A DNA stretch of 64,000 nt from Mesorhizobium sp. B2-8-5. Lineage in GTDB: Bacteria > Pseudomonadota > Alphaproteobacteria > Rhizobiales > Rhizobiaceae. Location of the stretch: positions 2,389,501 to 2,453,500 of the forward strand of contig NZ_CP083951.1 of assembly GCF_006440675.2 (NCBI RefSeq), read 5' to 3'. The notes beneath the pieces are model-generated. The model made no database searches. It was not told where the DNA came from and was given only the letters and a program-made list of their open reading frames with translations. This document shows, one piece after another, positions 51,902-60,599 of the stretch; the first letter of the stretch is position 1; each line of letters starts with the position of its first letter. Position numbers and translations under genes: made by a program.

Positions 51902-52828
51902 TCAAACAGTCAGCACGACCTTGCCGATGGGTCGGGCCGCAAGGAAGGCATGGGCGGCCGCCGCCTGATCGAGCGGAAAAGCTTTGGCCACGTGCGGCAT
52001 CAGCTTTTTGGCGTCGACCAGCCTGGCGAGTTCGACAAGGCCCTCGCGATCGGGCACCACGGACATGCGCTCGACGCGGACACCGCGCGCCTTGGCCTTC
52101 GCCCTGGTGGCGTCGTGAACGTCGAGCAGCGACACCAGGACGCCACCATCACGCACCACCTTCAGCGACTCGCCGACATGGTCGCCGCCGATGGGGTCGA
52201 GCACAAGATCGACATTGCCGACCTGTTCGACGAAGTTGCCTTTGGTGTAGTCGACGACGTCATCGGCGCCGAGCGAACGGACGAAGTCGAGCTTGTTCGG
52301 GCTGGCTGTAGCGATGACATAAGCGCCGCGCGCCTTGGCGATCTGGACCGCCAGATGGCCGACACCGCCGGCGCCGGCGTGAACCAGCACGCGTTGTCCG
52401 GCCTGCAGGCCGCCATGGCGCACGAGGCCTTGCCAGGCCGTCAGTCCGGCCAGCGGCAAGGCCGCAGCCTGCTCATGGTCGATGGCGGCGGGCTTCGCGG
52501 CGATCTCGTCCGCCGGCGCCGCGGCGAGCTCGGCATAGGCTCCAGCCTGTTTGGGGAAGTGCGGCATGCCAAACACCTCGTCGCCGACCTTGAAGGCGGT
52601 CACTCCGGGGCCGAGCGCCGCGACGGTCCCCGAAATGTCCCAGCCCAGGATGAAAGGCGGTTCGCCAAGCAACGGATAGAAACCGCCGCGCACGGCGCCG
52701 TCGACCGGGTTGATGCCCGCCGCCTTGACGCGGACGAGCACTTCACCGGGTCTGGGCGCCGGGTCGGGCGGCTCGGCCACGAAAAGGACCTCGGGTCCGC
52801 CGACGGAAGTCTGGATAACGGCACGCAT
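51902..52828 (-). CDS. NADPH:quinone oxidoreductase-like zinc-independent MDR protein
   Basis: 308 residues from MRAVIQTSVGGPEVLFVAEP at 52828, with CAGGAGGCGTT before the ATG. The longer open frame upstream is not part of it. MDR fold landmarks are AAGINPVDGAVRGGFYP, LGWDISGTVAALGPGV, LPLAGLTAWQGLVRHGGLQA and VHAGAGGVGHLAVQIAKARG (nucleotide loop). No zinc-ligand Cys cluster is present, so it is of the quinone oxidoreductase type. It is divergent from an HxlR regulator, a common redox-stress pair. Confidence 0.9.
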   Translation of the reverse strand: MRAVIQTSVGGPEVLFVAEPPDPAPRPGEVLVRVKAAGINPVDGAVRGGFYPLLGEPPFILGWDISGTVAALGPGVTAFKVGDEVFGMPHFPKQAGAYAELAAAPADEIAAKPAAIDHEQAAALPLAGLTAWQGLVRHGGLQAGQRVLVHAGAGGVGHLAVQIAKARGAYVIATASPNKLDFVRSLGADDVVDYTKGNFVEQVGNVDLVLDPIGGDHVGESLKVVRDGGVLVSLLDVHDATRAKAKARGVRVERMSVVPDREGLVELARLVDAKKLMPHVAKAFPLDQAAAAHAFLAARPIGKVVLTV

Positions 52829-52918
52829 GAACGCCTCCTGTTCGATGAATGTGCCGCTATCATTTGGATAGTAATATTCGATTGTCGAGTATGCACCTTT
52901 TCTATATATAGGTACCTC

Positions 52919-53320
52919 ATGGATAGTGAAGACAGATCGCCATTCGGCTACGACGCGTTCCGACGCACCTGCCCGTCGCATACGGTGCTGGAGATGCTGG
53001 CCAGCAAATGGGTTTATCTCACGGTCTGCGCGTTGCGGCGCGGGCGGCTGCGCAATGGCGAGTTGGCGCGCAAGCTGGAAGGCATCACGCCCAAGATGCT
53101 GACGCAGACGCTGCGCGTGCTGGAGCGCGACGGCCTCGTGCGACGCGAGGTGTTTGCGGTCATCCCGCCGCGCGTAGAGTATGAGCTGACGGAGCTTGGC
53201 CAGAACCTGGCGGGGCTGCTCAGCCAGATACGCTCCTGGGCGGAAGAGCATGCGCCGGAAATCAAGGATGCCCGGGCCCGGGCATCGGCCGATCATGGCG
53301 AGATGGGCGCTGTGCCGTGA
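52919..53320 (+). CDS. HxlR-family transcriptional regulator
   Basis: 133 residues. The HxlR winged helix is clear: CPSHTVLEMLASKWVYLTVC, ALRRGRLRNGELARKLEGIT, PKMLTQTLRVLERDGLVRRE and PPRVEYELTELGQNL. An N-terminal Cys (FRRTCPSH) is at the position used as a redox or electrophile sensor in this family. The 90-base gap to the divergent oxidoreductase is AT-rich (ATAGTAATATTCGATTGTCG), where its operator is likely. It probably represses the oxidoreductase until a quinone or aldehyde modifies the Cys. Confidence 0.9.
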   Translation: MDSEDRSPFGYDAFRRTCPSHTVLEMLASKWVYLTVCALRRGRLRNGELARKLEGITPKMLTQTLRVLERDGLVRREVFAVIPPRVEYELTELGQNLAGLLSQIRSWAEEHAPEIKDARARASADHGEMGAVP

Positions 53321-53403
53321 AGACGGCGAGTCCGATTTCTGCCGATTGCCGGTTCTGAAGATGCCGGAGATATCTCCGGCATGATTGCAAATATGCCAGG
53401 CGA

Positions 53404-53781
53404 TCAGCCGATCATGGCGCTGCGGCCGCCAATTTCGGTTTCGCGGATCTTGGTGTCTCGCGATTCCAGCATCTCCGCCTTGGACAGCTCCGCTTCAGCT
53501 TCGCCGAGTAATGATTCGGCGGTGCTTCGCTGCTGGGCGAGGTCGCTTTGTGAGTTCCTGAGATTGTCGCGGCGCAGGCGAGCCGCCTTGGCGAAGGTCG
53601 GATAGGCGAAATGGTTGATGTCGGTGATGCCGGCTTTTTTCTCTTCGGCGATGATCTGCGCTTCCAGCTCTACGGCCATGCGCTCGAACTCGGCGATCAT
53701 CATGTCCAGCTGCAAGAGCTGGCGCCGCTTCTCATTCACCTGAAACTGCTTCAGTCGAACGAGGTTTTCACGTGACTTCAT
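53404..53781 (-). CDS. fliJ: Flagellar export chaperone FliJ-like
   Basis: 125 residues from MKSRENLVRLKQFQVNEKRR, almost entirely coiled coil (LLQLDMMIAEFERMAVELEA, RLRRDNLRNSQSDLAQQRST). The opening KSRExLxRLKxFQVxEKRRQ is characteristic of rhizobial FliJ, a soluble part of the flagellar type III export ATPase complex. No other flagellar gene is near. It is divergent from ctrA, which regulates flagellar genes in this class, and shares the intergenic region with it. Confidence 0.82.
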   Translation of the reverse strand: MKSRENLVRLKQFQVNEKRRQLLQLDMMIAEFERMAVELEAQIIAEEKKAGITDINHFAYPTFAKAARLRRDNLRNSQSDLAQQRSTAESLLGEAEAELSKAEMLESRDTKIRETEIGGRSAMIG

Positions 53782-54229
53782 GATTCGATACTCCGCAAAC
53801 GCACACCTGCAATACCGCCCAGTCCGCCCGGAACGACCCAAGCGCCGCCCGTTTCCCCCGGCTTTCCCTGGGCTATGGGAAACAAAGCCCTAAAGATTTT
53901 TGCCGACGGTAACCATTCGTTTACGGGCATTGTTAATCATACGGGCGAGGACTTAAGGCCGGGTAAAAATTCCGGCTGCGGCGGGAAGCCCGGGCCAGCG
54001 AGTCTCTGGAGTCACTTAGGCTGACTTATTAATGTGGTGCATTAGCGATTTTGGTCTGTGATTCGTTATTAGATTCAAGTGGGTGTAGAAAGGGGTTAAA
54101 AAATCTGGTATCGTGGATGACACGAAATTAGGATTTGTTAACCAATCGGTGGCACCTTCTGTTCAGGCAATCACTGCTCCGGTCCCGGACGGGTCGTGAC
54201 ACGGTCCGGCAGCAGAAAAGGGGAATGAA
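53782..54229 (+). promoter_or_regulatory. ctrA/fliJ control region with four GANTC sites
   Basis: 448 bases without a gene. Four CcrM-type GANTC sites are clustered: GAGTC 54000-54004, GAGTC 54009-54013, GATTC 54060-54064 and GATTC 54072-54076. TTAACC at 54138 and a TTAG-N6-TTAA arrangement next to it approach a CtrA half-site pair, but the spacing is not the standard seven. The last 180 bases are AT-rich. This fits methylation-timed, auto-regulated ctrA transcription as known from Caulobacter; only the sites are seen here. Confidence 0.7.
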
Positions 54230-54925
54230 ATGCGTGTTCTGCTGATTGAAGATGACAGTGCAACCGCACAGAGCATCGAACTGATGCTGAAATCGGAAAG
54301 CTTCAACGTCTATACGACCGATCTCGGCGAAGAAGGTGTCGATCTCGGCAAGCTCTACGATTACGACATCATCCTTCTGGATCTCAATCTCCCCGACATG
54401 TCGGGCTATGAAGTCCTGCGGACGCTGCGCCTCTCCAAGGTCAAGACACCGATCCTGATCCTCTCCGGCATGGCCGGTATCGAGGACAAGGTGCGCGGCC
54501 TGGGCTTTGGCGCCGACGACTATATGACCAAGCCCTTCCACAAGGACGAGCTGGTGGCGCGCATCCATGCGATCGTGCGCCGCTCCAAGGGCCATGCCCA
54601 GTCGGTCATCACCACGGGCGACCTGGTGGTCAATCTCGACGCCAAGACGGTCGAGGTCGGCGGCCAGCGCGTGCACCTGACCGGCAAGGAATACCAGATG
54701 CTGGAGCTGCTCTCGCTGCGCAAGGGCACCACGCTCACCAAGGAAATGTTCCTCAACCATCTCTATGGCGGCATGGACGAGCCGGAGCTGAAGATCATCG
54801 ACGTCTTCATCTGCAAGCTGCGCAAGAAACTCGACGCGGCGTCCGGCGGCCAGAACTACATCGAGACGGTCTGGGGCCGCGGCTATGTGCTGCGCGAGCC
54901 CGAAGACATCCGCGTCAGCGCGTAA
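54230..54925 (+). CDS. ctrA: Cell-cycle response regulator CtrA
   Basis: 231 residues, the exact family length. [20 protein letters not shown] opens the receiver domain, with phospho-acceptor Asp51 in [17 protein letters not shown] and Lys in [13 protein letters not shown]. The OmpR-type winged helix ends [20 protein letters not shown] and TVWGRGYVL. CtrA is the master regulator of division, flagella and envelope genes in alphaproteobacteria. AAAAGGGGAATGAA before the ATG is the ribosome site. Near sciP and chpT, which inhibit and phosphorylate it. Confidence 0.97.
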   Translation: MRVLLIEDDSATAQSIELMLKSESFNVYTTDLGEEGVDLGKLYDYDIILLDLNLPDMSGYEVLRTLRLSKVKTPILILSGMAGIEDKVRGLGFGADDYMTKPFHKDELVARIHAIVRRSKGHAQSVITTGDLVVNLDAKTVEVGGQRVHLTGKEYQMLELLSLRKGTTLTKEMFLNHLYGGMDEPELKIIDVFICKLRKKLDAASGGQNYIETVWGRGYVLREPEDIRVSA

Positions 54926-54946
54926 ACGATCCAAGTGATTCGAACG

Positions 54947-54973
54947 AAAACCCGGCTCAGGCCGGGTTTTTTG
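54947..54973 (+). terminator. Intrinsic terminator after ctrA
   Basis: AAAACCCGGC pairs with GCCGGGTTTT, then TTTG. It lies 22 bases after the ctrA stop. It works on both strands in sequence terms, so may also end the convergent receiver gene. Confidence 0.9.
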
Positions 54974-54994
54974 TTTGAAAACGGTCTCGGCGAA

Positions 54995-55363
54995 TCAGGC
55001 GGCTATCTTCAGGACGCGGAAGCTTTCGAGCAGTTGCGCACGGTTGAAGGGCTTCAGCAGATAGCCCTGGGCGCCGGCGCGCTTGGCGCGCATGATCGCA
55101 GCCACATCGACTTCAACCAGCGAGATCAGGATCTGCGGCCGGGCAGAGCTTTCGATGGCGCGGATACGGCGAATGAGGTCGACCGCCTGGATGTCGGCAA
55201 GACCACCGTCGATGACGATGACATCGGGCATCTCGCCGGCGCAAATCTCGGCAGCCTCGACCCCGGTCGAGGCCTCGACGACAATCATGTCCGAGCCGCC
55301 AAGAATGCGTTTTGCGACCTTCCTGATGACGCTCGAATCATCGACGAACAGGCAGCGCTTCAT
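54995..55363 (-). CDS. Orphan single-domain response regulator (CheY-like)
   Basis: 122 residues from MKRCLFVDDSSVIRKVAKRI. The acid pair VDD, phospho-acceptor Asp in PDVIVIDGGLAD, Ser/Thr position (ISLVEVD) and LLKPFNRAQL are present; no output domain follows. ATG at 55384 would add seven residues. It lies between ctrA and chpT on the opposite strand from ctrA. Family relatives with MKxCLxVDDSxVIRKVA accompany chpT in Rhizobiales, so it may feed or drain the ChpT phosphorelay. The partner is inferred. Confidence 0.88.
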   Translation of the reverse strand: MKRCLFVDDSSVIRKVAKRILGGSDMIVVEASTGVEAAEICAGEMPDVIVIDGGLADIQAVDLIRRIRAIESSARPQILISLVEVDVAAIMRAKRAGAQGYLLKPFNRAQLLESFRVLKIAA

Positions 55364-55586
55364 ATCCGGGGTCCTCTTTGCCATCTGCCGAACCGGCAAC
55401 TTCCGGCAACCGGAAAGCACCATAGGCCAATCCGGTAAAGAAGCCGAAAAGCCGTTAGGTAAAGTTTTTCCAAACGAGCGTCTCGCGCCGTTTTAACGCG
55501 CAGCGCCGTTACATGCATTGCGGCCGGCATTGCTCGACCTGCACTGCCAGCACAAATATTAGCAATCGAATATACTTCGGCTTTTC

Positions 55587-56216
55587 TTATGCAGCCGTCA
55601 ACACGATCTCGTCGGCGGTCGCGTGGATCGAGATCGTCATATTGGCCTCGCGCGCCAGAAGCAGCGTATAGTAAGGCTGGACCGAATGGGCGTCGATCGG
55701 CTCCTCCGGCTTGTGGCCGGAATGCAGTTCGAGGAATTTCGGCGGCACGCGCAGCATCGGGCCACCGGCCGCCAGCGAAAAACGCGGCTCGGTTTCGAGA
55801 CTTTCCAGCGTGACCACCAGCTTGCCGCCGCGCGGTATGGCCGCGTTGGCGACGAGAATGAGGTTAAGCAGCAGCTTGACCTTGTTCTTGGGCAAGAGCG
55901 CTCGGGGGCCGTTCCACACCAGTTCCGGCTTTTCGTTCTTCAGGAAAGCGATGGCCACGGCCTCGGCATCGCCGGTGTCGATCATCATGCCGGCGGAACC
56001 CGCGGCGCCGAAGGCGATGCGGGCAAACTGCAATCGCGCCGAGGCGTTCTTGGCGCTCTGGCGAATGAGCTTCATGGCGTCTTCGTCGGCGCCGCCTTCG
56101 TCGAGCAGCTCAAGGCCGTTGTTGATCGCGCCCACCGGCGAAATGATGTCGTGGCAGACACGGCTGCAAAGCAGCGCAGCGAGATCTGGCGCGGAAAGAG
56201 TGAAAAGCTCGGCCAT
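55587..56216 (-). CDS. chpT: Histidine phosphotransferase ChpT
   Basis: 209 residues. APDLAALLCSRVCHDIISPV, GAINNGLELL contains the phospho-His in CHDIISPVGA on the dimer helix. The C-terminal half (NKVKLLLNLILVANAAIPRG, GKLVVTLE) is the degenerate Bergerat-like fold typical of ChpT. ChpT moves phosphate from CckA to CtrA and CpdR. The gene is within 1.3 kb of ctrA. CckA is not in the window. Confidence 0.93.
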   Translation of the reverse strand: MAELFTLSAPDLAALLCSRVCHDIISPVGAINNGLELLDEGGADEDAMKLIRQSAKNASARLQFARIAFGAAGSAGMMIDTGDAEAVAIAFLKNEKPELVWNGPRALLPKNKVKLLLNLILVANAAIPRGGKLVVTLESLETEPRFSLAAGGPMLRVPPKFLELHSGHKPEEPIDAHSVQPYYTLLLAREANMTISIHATADEIVLTAA

Positions 56217-56553
56217 CGGCGAAATCCCTGCTTAAGTCATTTGTTCATGGCCGAGCGACCGTTTTCGCGCCTGTCCACACGAATCACGCTCTTTTCCAAG
56301 GCTTTCTGAATACACAGGGCCTGAGCGCGCATCAACAAATCCAAAATTGCCGACAGCGAAAATGGTGTGTTCGCAGGGGAAACCCGCCGCCGGGGCGCAA
56401 GCGCAGCCTTCGAACCGCCATCTTCGTGTGGGAGCTTAATGGTTGAAAAAGGATTACGGCATAGTTTGCCCGTGATAGCCACCCCGAACGGCCGGCAAGA
56501 GCCGCAGGGGTGCGAGGCGTCGGCGAAAGTGCTCCCTGACGGAGATTGGAAGC

Positions 56554-57135
56554 ATGTTTTCCCGATACTACGACCGGACGTTCGTCCGTGTCCTCGCCAT
56601 GACCATCACGCTCCTGGGGGCTCTTGTCCTTTCGACCGCTGCGTCACGGGCCCAACAATACACCGCTCAGGAGATCGTCGATTCCGGTCATAAATTCTTC
56701 GGCGAGACGTCCGGCGGCCTTGCCACCGTCGTCGAGAAGATCTTTGCCTCCTACGGCCTGCCCAACGGCTACCTGCTGGGCGAGGAAGGATCCGGCGCGC
56801 TGATCGGCGGCCTGACCTATGGCGAAGGGACGCTCTACACCAAGAACGCTGGCGACCATAAGGTGTTCTGGCAAGGTCCGTCGCTCGGCTGGGATTTCGG
56901 CGGCGAGGGATCGCGGGTGATGATGCTTGTCTACAACCTCGACGACATCAGCAGCCTTTATAACCGCTTCGGCGGCGTTGCCGGCTCCGCCTATGTCATT
57001 GCGGGCGTCGGTTTCAACGTATTGCAGAGCAACCGGGTGCTGATTGTGCCGATCCGCACCGGCGTAGGTGCCCGTCTCGGGGTCAATCTCGGCTATCTGA
57101 AGCTCACCGAAAGGCCGACCTGGAACCCGTTCTGA
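56554..57135 (+). CDS. eipA: Envelope integrity protein EipA (DUF1134)
   Basis: 193 residues. A signal peptide (TITLLGALVLSTAASRAQ, cleavage about residue 34) is followed by a DUF1134/SYLF-like beta barrel: QYTAQEIVDSGHKFFGETSG, IFASYGLPNGYLLGEEGSGA, YGEGTLYTKNAGDHKVFWQG, GWDFGGEGSRVMMLVYNLDD. In Brucella EipA is a periplasmic envelope protein whose gene is a direct CtrA target. The closeness of ctrA and chpT agrees with that link. The start is at a Met preceded by GGAGATTGGAAGC. Confidence 0.92.
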   Translation: MFSRYYDRTFVRVLAMTITLLGALVLSTAASRAQQYTAQEIVDSGHKFFGETSGGLATVVEKIFASYGLPNGYLLGEEGSGALIGGLTYGEGTLYTKNAGDHKVFWQGPSLGWDFGGEGSRVMMLVYNLDDISSLYNRFGGVAGSAYVIAGVGFNVLQSNRVLIVPIRTGVGARLGVNLGYLKLTERPTWNPF

Positions 57136-57269
57136 TCGGATTGCGCTCGCTGCAATCGCTCGGACAGTGCTGATCGCGCTGCGGCAAACTCTTGCCGCGG
57201 CGTTGAATTTCCGCCATGCCAAGGTGGCACAATCCAGCGATTGCCGCTCCGTAAAGTGGATAGCACGCC

Positions 57270-58409
57270 TTGGTCCAGTCGGTTCTGTTCTTCGTACTCG
57301 GTTTCCTTTGCGCCGTTTTTCTGGTGTCGCTGGTCGCGCCGGCGGTCTGGCGGCGGGCCGTCATCCTGACGCGCAGGCGCCTCGAGGCTTCGCTGCCGCT
57401 GACGCCAGCCGAAATCCAGGCGGACAAGGACCGGGTCCGGGCGGAATATGCCATGACGACGCGCCGGCTGGAGATAACCGTCAAGAACCTTCAGGAGAAG
57501 GCGGCCGAACAACTGGTGGAGATCGGTCGCGGGCGCGAGGCCCTGAAGGGACTGGCGGTCGAAAAGAAGGACAAGAACCAGGCGCTCTCCGATCTACAGG
57601 CAAAGAATGCGGAGCTCAGGCAGCGCGAGGAGGATCTGCACCGGCTGTCGGAAAAGCACGTACAGACGGAGCGGGCGCTGGAAAAACGCGCGCTGGAGTT
57701 GCAGAAGCTCGAGCAGATGTATGACGACGCCAGCTTCTCGTCCTCGAACCGCCAGATCGAACTGGTTGCCCGCGAATCGGAGCTGGAAAAGCTCGCCAGC
57801 GACATTGCGTTGCTCAAGGGCCAGCGCAAGGAGGCGGACCGGCACAACCAGGAGATCGCGTTGGAAAGCAAGGCCGCGCGCGAAGCGTTGAAGGCGGAGA
57901 AGAAGAAAACGGCCGAGCTCGACAAGAAGGTCGAGCGGCTGCTTGCCACGCTTGCCGACCGCGAGGAAAAGCTCGACCGGCGCGAGAAGGATCTCGCTCG
58001 AATGCGCGAACGTTCGAAGGAGAGCGCCGCGAACGGCGTCGCGCAACTGGCTGCCGGCACGGATACGAAAGGCGACAATGTCGACAAGGCGATCGCCAGG
58101 CTCGAGGGCGACCGGGAACGGCTGGAGGCAAGGCTGACGGCGCTGGCGCGCGAGAACAAGCGGCTGAAAACCGATCTTGCAGCCTCCGGGACGGCAATGC
58201 CCGAAGCGGCGGGCGACGCGCGCTCCGGCGCCGGCCTTCGCGAACAAATGAACGAGCTGGCCGCCGAGGTGGTCAATCTGACGATGAAGCTGGACGGGCC
58301 GGACTCGCCTATCGCCAAGGCCCTGGCGGGCGAGGGGCAGCAAAATGGGCGCGGCGTCAGCCTGGCCGACCGGGTGAGGGCTTTGCAGAAGGCCGGCTCG
58401 GCCAACTGA
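57270..58409 (+). CDS. Membrane-anchored coiled-coil protein
   Basis: 379 residues from a TTG start, reading M(L)VQSVLFFVLGFLCAVFLVS, a single N-terminal membrane helix, then RRLEASLPLTPAEIQADKDR. The rest is a long coiled coil rich in Glu, Lys, Arg and Ala, with a break near residue 255 and a short C-terminal region (ADRVRALQKAGSAN). Similar membrane-plus-coiled-coil proteins are found downstream of eipA in relatives, without known function. It may be a cell-envelope scaffold. No ATG near the start fits the signal helix better. Confidence 0.8.
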   Translation: MVQSVLFFVLGFLCAVFLVSLVAPAVWRRAVILTRRRLEASLPLTPAEIQADKDRVRAEYAMTTRRLEITVKNLQEKAAEQLVEIGRGREALKGLAVEKKDKNQALSDLQAKNAELRQREEDLHRLSEKHVQTERALEKRALELQKLEQMYDDASFSSSNRQIELVARESELEKLASDIALLKGQRKEADRHNQEIALESKAAREALKAEKKKTAELDKKVERLLATLADREEKLDRREKDLARMRERSKESAANGVAQLAAGTDTKGDNVDKAIARLEGDRERLEARLTALARENKRLKTDLAASGTAMPEAAGDARSGAGLREQMNELAAEVVNLTMKLDGPDSPIAKALAGEGQQNGRGVSLADRVRALQKAGSAN

Positions 58410-58433
58410 ACGACACGACCGCCGTTATTCAGC

Positions 58434-59240
58434 CTATGCGTCGCCGGCTTTCGAAAAGCGATGCAGGGCTATTGCCGACGCGGCGGCGACGTTCAGGCTG
58501 TCGAAACCTTCCGCCATTGCGATCCTCACCGTTTGCAGCCGGGCAAGCAGATCCCGGGGCAGGCCTTCGCCTTCGGTGCCGAGATAGAGCGCCAGGCGCG
58601 CCGAGCGTTCCACGGCGCGGATGTCGACGTTTCCGCGTGGCGAGAGCGCGAACTGGCTGAAGCCGAGCCGATCGAGCGTCGCGGTGAAGGTTCCGGTATC
58701 GTCGAAGGTGGCGAAGGGAACCTTCAGCGCCGCGCCGACCGAAACACGGATTGCCTTGCGGTAGAGCGGATCGCAGCACGTTCGGTCGAGCAGTACCGCG
58801 CCCGCGCCGAAGGCGGCCGCATTGCGGAAGATCGCCCCCATATTGTCATGATTGGATATGCCGACCAGGACGACGGCCAATGCGCGCCGGGGCAAGGTCT
58901 CCACCAGAATCTCGGCGGGCGCCGGATCGCCACGCATGCCGATCGCCAGGATGCCGCGATGCATGTGGAAACCGGCGATCCGGTCCATGACCTCGCCCGC
59001 GGCGACATAGACCGGAAACTCGGGAGGCGCCTTGCGCAAGATCTCCTGCACGCCCGCCAGCCTGTTTTCGAGGATGAGGGCCGATTCGGCGGCGAAGCGC
59101 CCAGTCGACAACAGGAGGTCCAGCACCACCTTGCCTTCGGCGACGAAGCGGCCATGCCGGCCGGCGAGATCGCGCTCGCGGATATCGAGATAGGCAGCGA
59201 CGCGCGGGTCCTGAGGATCGTCGATGGGGATGAGGTTCAT
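58434..59240 (-). CDS. SpoU/TrmH-family RNA 2'-O-methyltransferase
   Basis: 268 residues. A substrate-binding N-terminal domain (DPRVAAYLDIRERDLAGRHG, FVAEGKVVLDLLL) is followed by the knotted SPOUT domain: LVGISNHDNMGAIFRNAAAF (motif 1, Arg and Asn), YLGTEGEGLPRDLL (motif 2) and DSLNVAAASAIALHRF (motif 3). It methylates ribose in rRNA or tRNA with AdoMet. Length and N-domain resemble TrmH-type tRNA or 23S enzymes, but the target cannot be told. Convergent with the coiled-coil gene. Confidence 0.92.
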   Translation of the reverse strand: MNLIPIDDPQDPRVAAYLDIRERDLAGRHGRFVAEGKVVLDLLLSTGRFAAESALILENRLAGVQEILRKAPPEFPVYVAAGEVMDRIAGFHMHRGILAIGMRGDPAPAEILVETLPRRALAVVLVGISNHDNMGAIFRNAAAFGAGAVLLDRTCCDPLYRKAIRVSVGAALKVPFATFDDTGTFTATLDRLGFSQFALSPRGNVDIRAVERSARLALYLGTEGEGLPRDLLARLQTVRIAMAEGFDSLNVAAASAIALHRFSKAGDA

Positions 59241-59295
59241 GCAAATCTCGCCGGCAAAAAATGCCAGCGAGGTAAGAGGCTTTGGATGGCGCGGG

Positions 59296-59634
59296 TCAAG
59301 CCCCGGCGCGGCGCAGCCGATAGGCCATCTGGGAGAGGTCGCCGTCGCCGAAAATGCCTTCCAGCATGCGCAGCAATTCGCGCACCGCCTCGGATTTGCA
59401 GGAATAGTAAATCATCTGGCGGTCGCGCCGGGTTTCGACGAGATCGAGCGCCCTCAGCTTGGCGAGATGCTGCGACAGCGCGGATTGGCTGAGTTGCACC
59501 TTCTCGGCGATGGCGCCGACCGACATTTCATCGTCGATCAGATGGGCCACGATCAGCAAGCGCTTTTCGTTGCCCATGAGGGTGAGAAAGGCGGCCGCCG
59601 ATTCCGCATTGGCGATTAGCTTATTTGAGATCAT
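59296..59634 (-). CDS. ArsR-family transcriptional regulator
   Basis: 112 residues. The winged helix is clear: AAFLTLMGNEKRLLIVAHLI, DDEMSVGAIAEKVQLSQSAL, SQHLAKLRALDLVETRRDRQ and MIYYSCKSEAVRELL. No classical metal-binding Cys pair is present, so it may sense something else. SQSALSQHLAKLRAxxLVxTRRDxQxIYYS is close to the NolR type of rhizobia, a regulator of symbiosis and stress genes, but that closeness is from memory. Confidence 0.9.
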   Translation of the reverse strand: MISNKLIANAESAAAFLTLMGNEKRLLIVAHLIDDEMSVGAIAEKVQLSQSALSQHLAKLRALDLVETRRDRQMIYYSCKSEAVRELLRMLEGIFGDGDLSQMAYRLRRAGA

Positions 59635-59792
59635 AGATCCCCCAAGGGTCTTGGCTCATCCAGGCGCCAGGGGGCAATGGTGCCTGATTCCGCGATGTTC
59701 AGATGTCGATGGGCGCTGCTGAATCAGCGTCACTACAAGGGTAGATCATTTCGTCCAAATCTCAAGCGTTGCTTTCGCCGCAGCGCGATCAA

Positions 59793-60563
59793 CTATCGCT
59801 CTTGCTCCGCGGCGCGTCCCGCCTTTGCCATCTCGACAAGCGCCGAACGCAATTCGCGTGCGCTTTGCAGAGACCGGGGAAAGAAAATCCTGCAGGTCGC
59901 ATCGGCGGCGGCGAGATCCATGCCATCGGGATCGAAACCGGTGGCGATCCAGCCGTCGCCTTCGGCGCGGCCGAGATGACGGGCATAAAGGGCAAGCGCG
60001 TCGCGATGGTCGGCATTCATGTGATCGAGTGCCGCCTGTTCGCTGCCGGCGAACTCCTCGACAAGGGCGGCGCCGTTGATGAAATCGTCGCGGTCGAGAA
60101 GAAAGGCCTTGCCGAAGCCGCCGTTCAGGCTGGCGCGTTCGGGCTCGAGCCGGAAGAACGAGAAGTCGCCGAGCCCGGCATAAAGCCTCGCCTTCGGATT
60201 GCGGTTGAGGTAGCGCCGCTCGCCGCGGATCTGATCGGTCGATCCCCGCTCCAGCCGCAGGGCCCGGCATGCCAGGCTGATGCGCGGATGCGCCAGCGGA
60301 TCGCCCTTGCCGGGTTCGCCAAGCAGCAGCGAACAACGCGGATCGGCGAGCAACGCACCGGTATGCGCGGACAGCATCGAGATCAGGATCAGCGGCGCGC
60401 CGTCGATGTCGGTGGCGACGCCAACCCTGCTTGCCAGCGGCGCGCCGGTGCCAGGCTCGATCGCCGCGAGCGCGCCGAAACGCGCCGCGCGGATCAGGGT
60501 TTTCGCCAGCCTGATCGCCTCTGCGTCGGTCTCGCGGATGACGTCCTTCTTCGGTTCGGTCAC
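59793..60563 (-). CDS. HugZ-like flavin/heme-binding split-barrel protein
   Basis: 256 residues. The N-terminal FMN-binding split barrel (IRLAKTLIRAARFGALAAIE, PLASRVGVATDIDGAPLIL, LADPRCSLLLGE) is followed by a DUF2470-type C-terminal domain (DHMNADHRDALALYARHLGR, GFDPDGMDLA). This order is that of HugZ heme-degrading proteins; pyridoxamine-oxidase-like relatives lack the second domain. Whether it degrades heme is open, since there are no heme-uptake genes nearby. Confidence 0.88.
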   Translation of the reverse strand: MTEPKKDVIRETDAEAIRLAKTLIRAARFGALAAIEPGTGAPLASRVGVATDIDGAPLILISMLSAHTGALLADPRCSLLLGEPGKGDPLAHPRISLACRALRLERGSTDQIRGERRYLNRNPKARLYAGLGDFSFFRLEPERASLNGGFGKAFLLDRDDFINGAALVEEFAGSEQAALDHMNADHRDALALYARHLGRAEGDGWIATGFDPDGMDLAAADATCRIFFPRSLQSARELRSALVEMAKAGRAAEQER

Positions 60564-60599
60564 AAGCGCACCCGAGATAAGCTGATTTTCGTTCTCCGG

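Noticed and set aside
52828..53296. Upstream extension of the quinone oxidoreductase frame
   Set aside because: It is antisense to the HxlR gene; the ATG at 52828 has a strong ribosome site and matches the family start.
53945..53965. TTAA pair in the ctrA leader as a standard CtrA site
   Set aside because: The two TTAA halves are about 16 bases apart, not the seven expected.
56644..57222. Minus-strand frame opposite eipA
   Set aside because: Shadow of a gene with signal peptide and family-typical domain on the plus strand.
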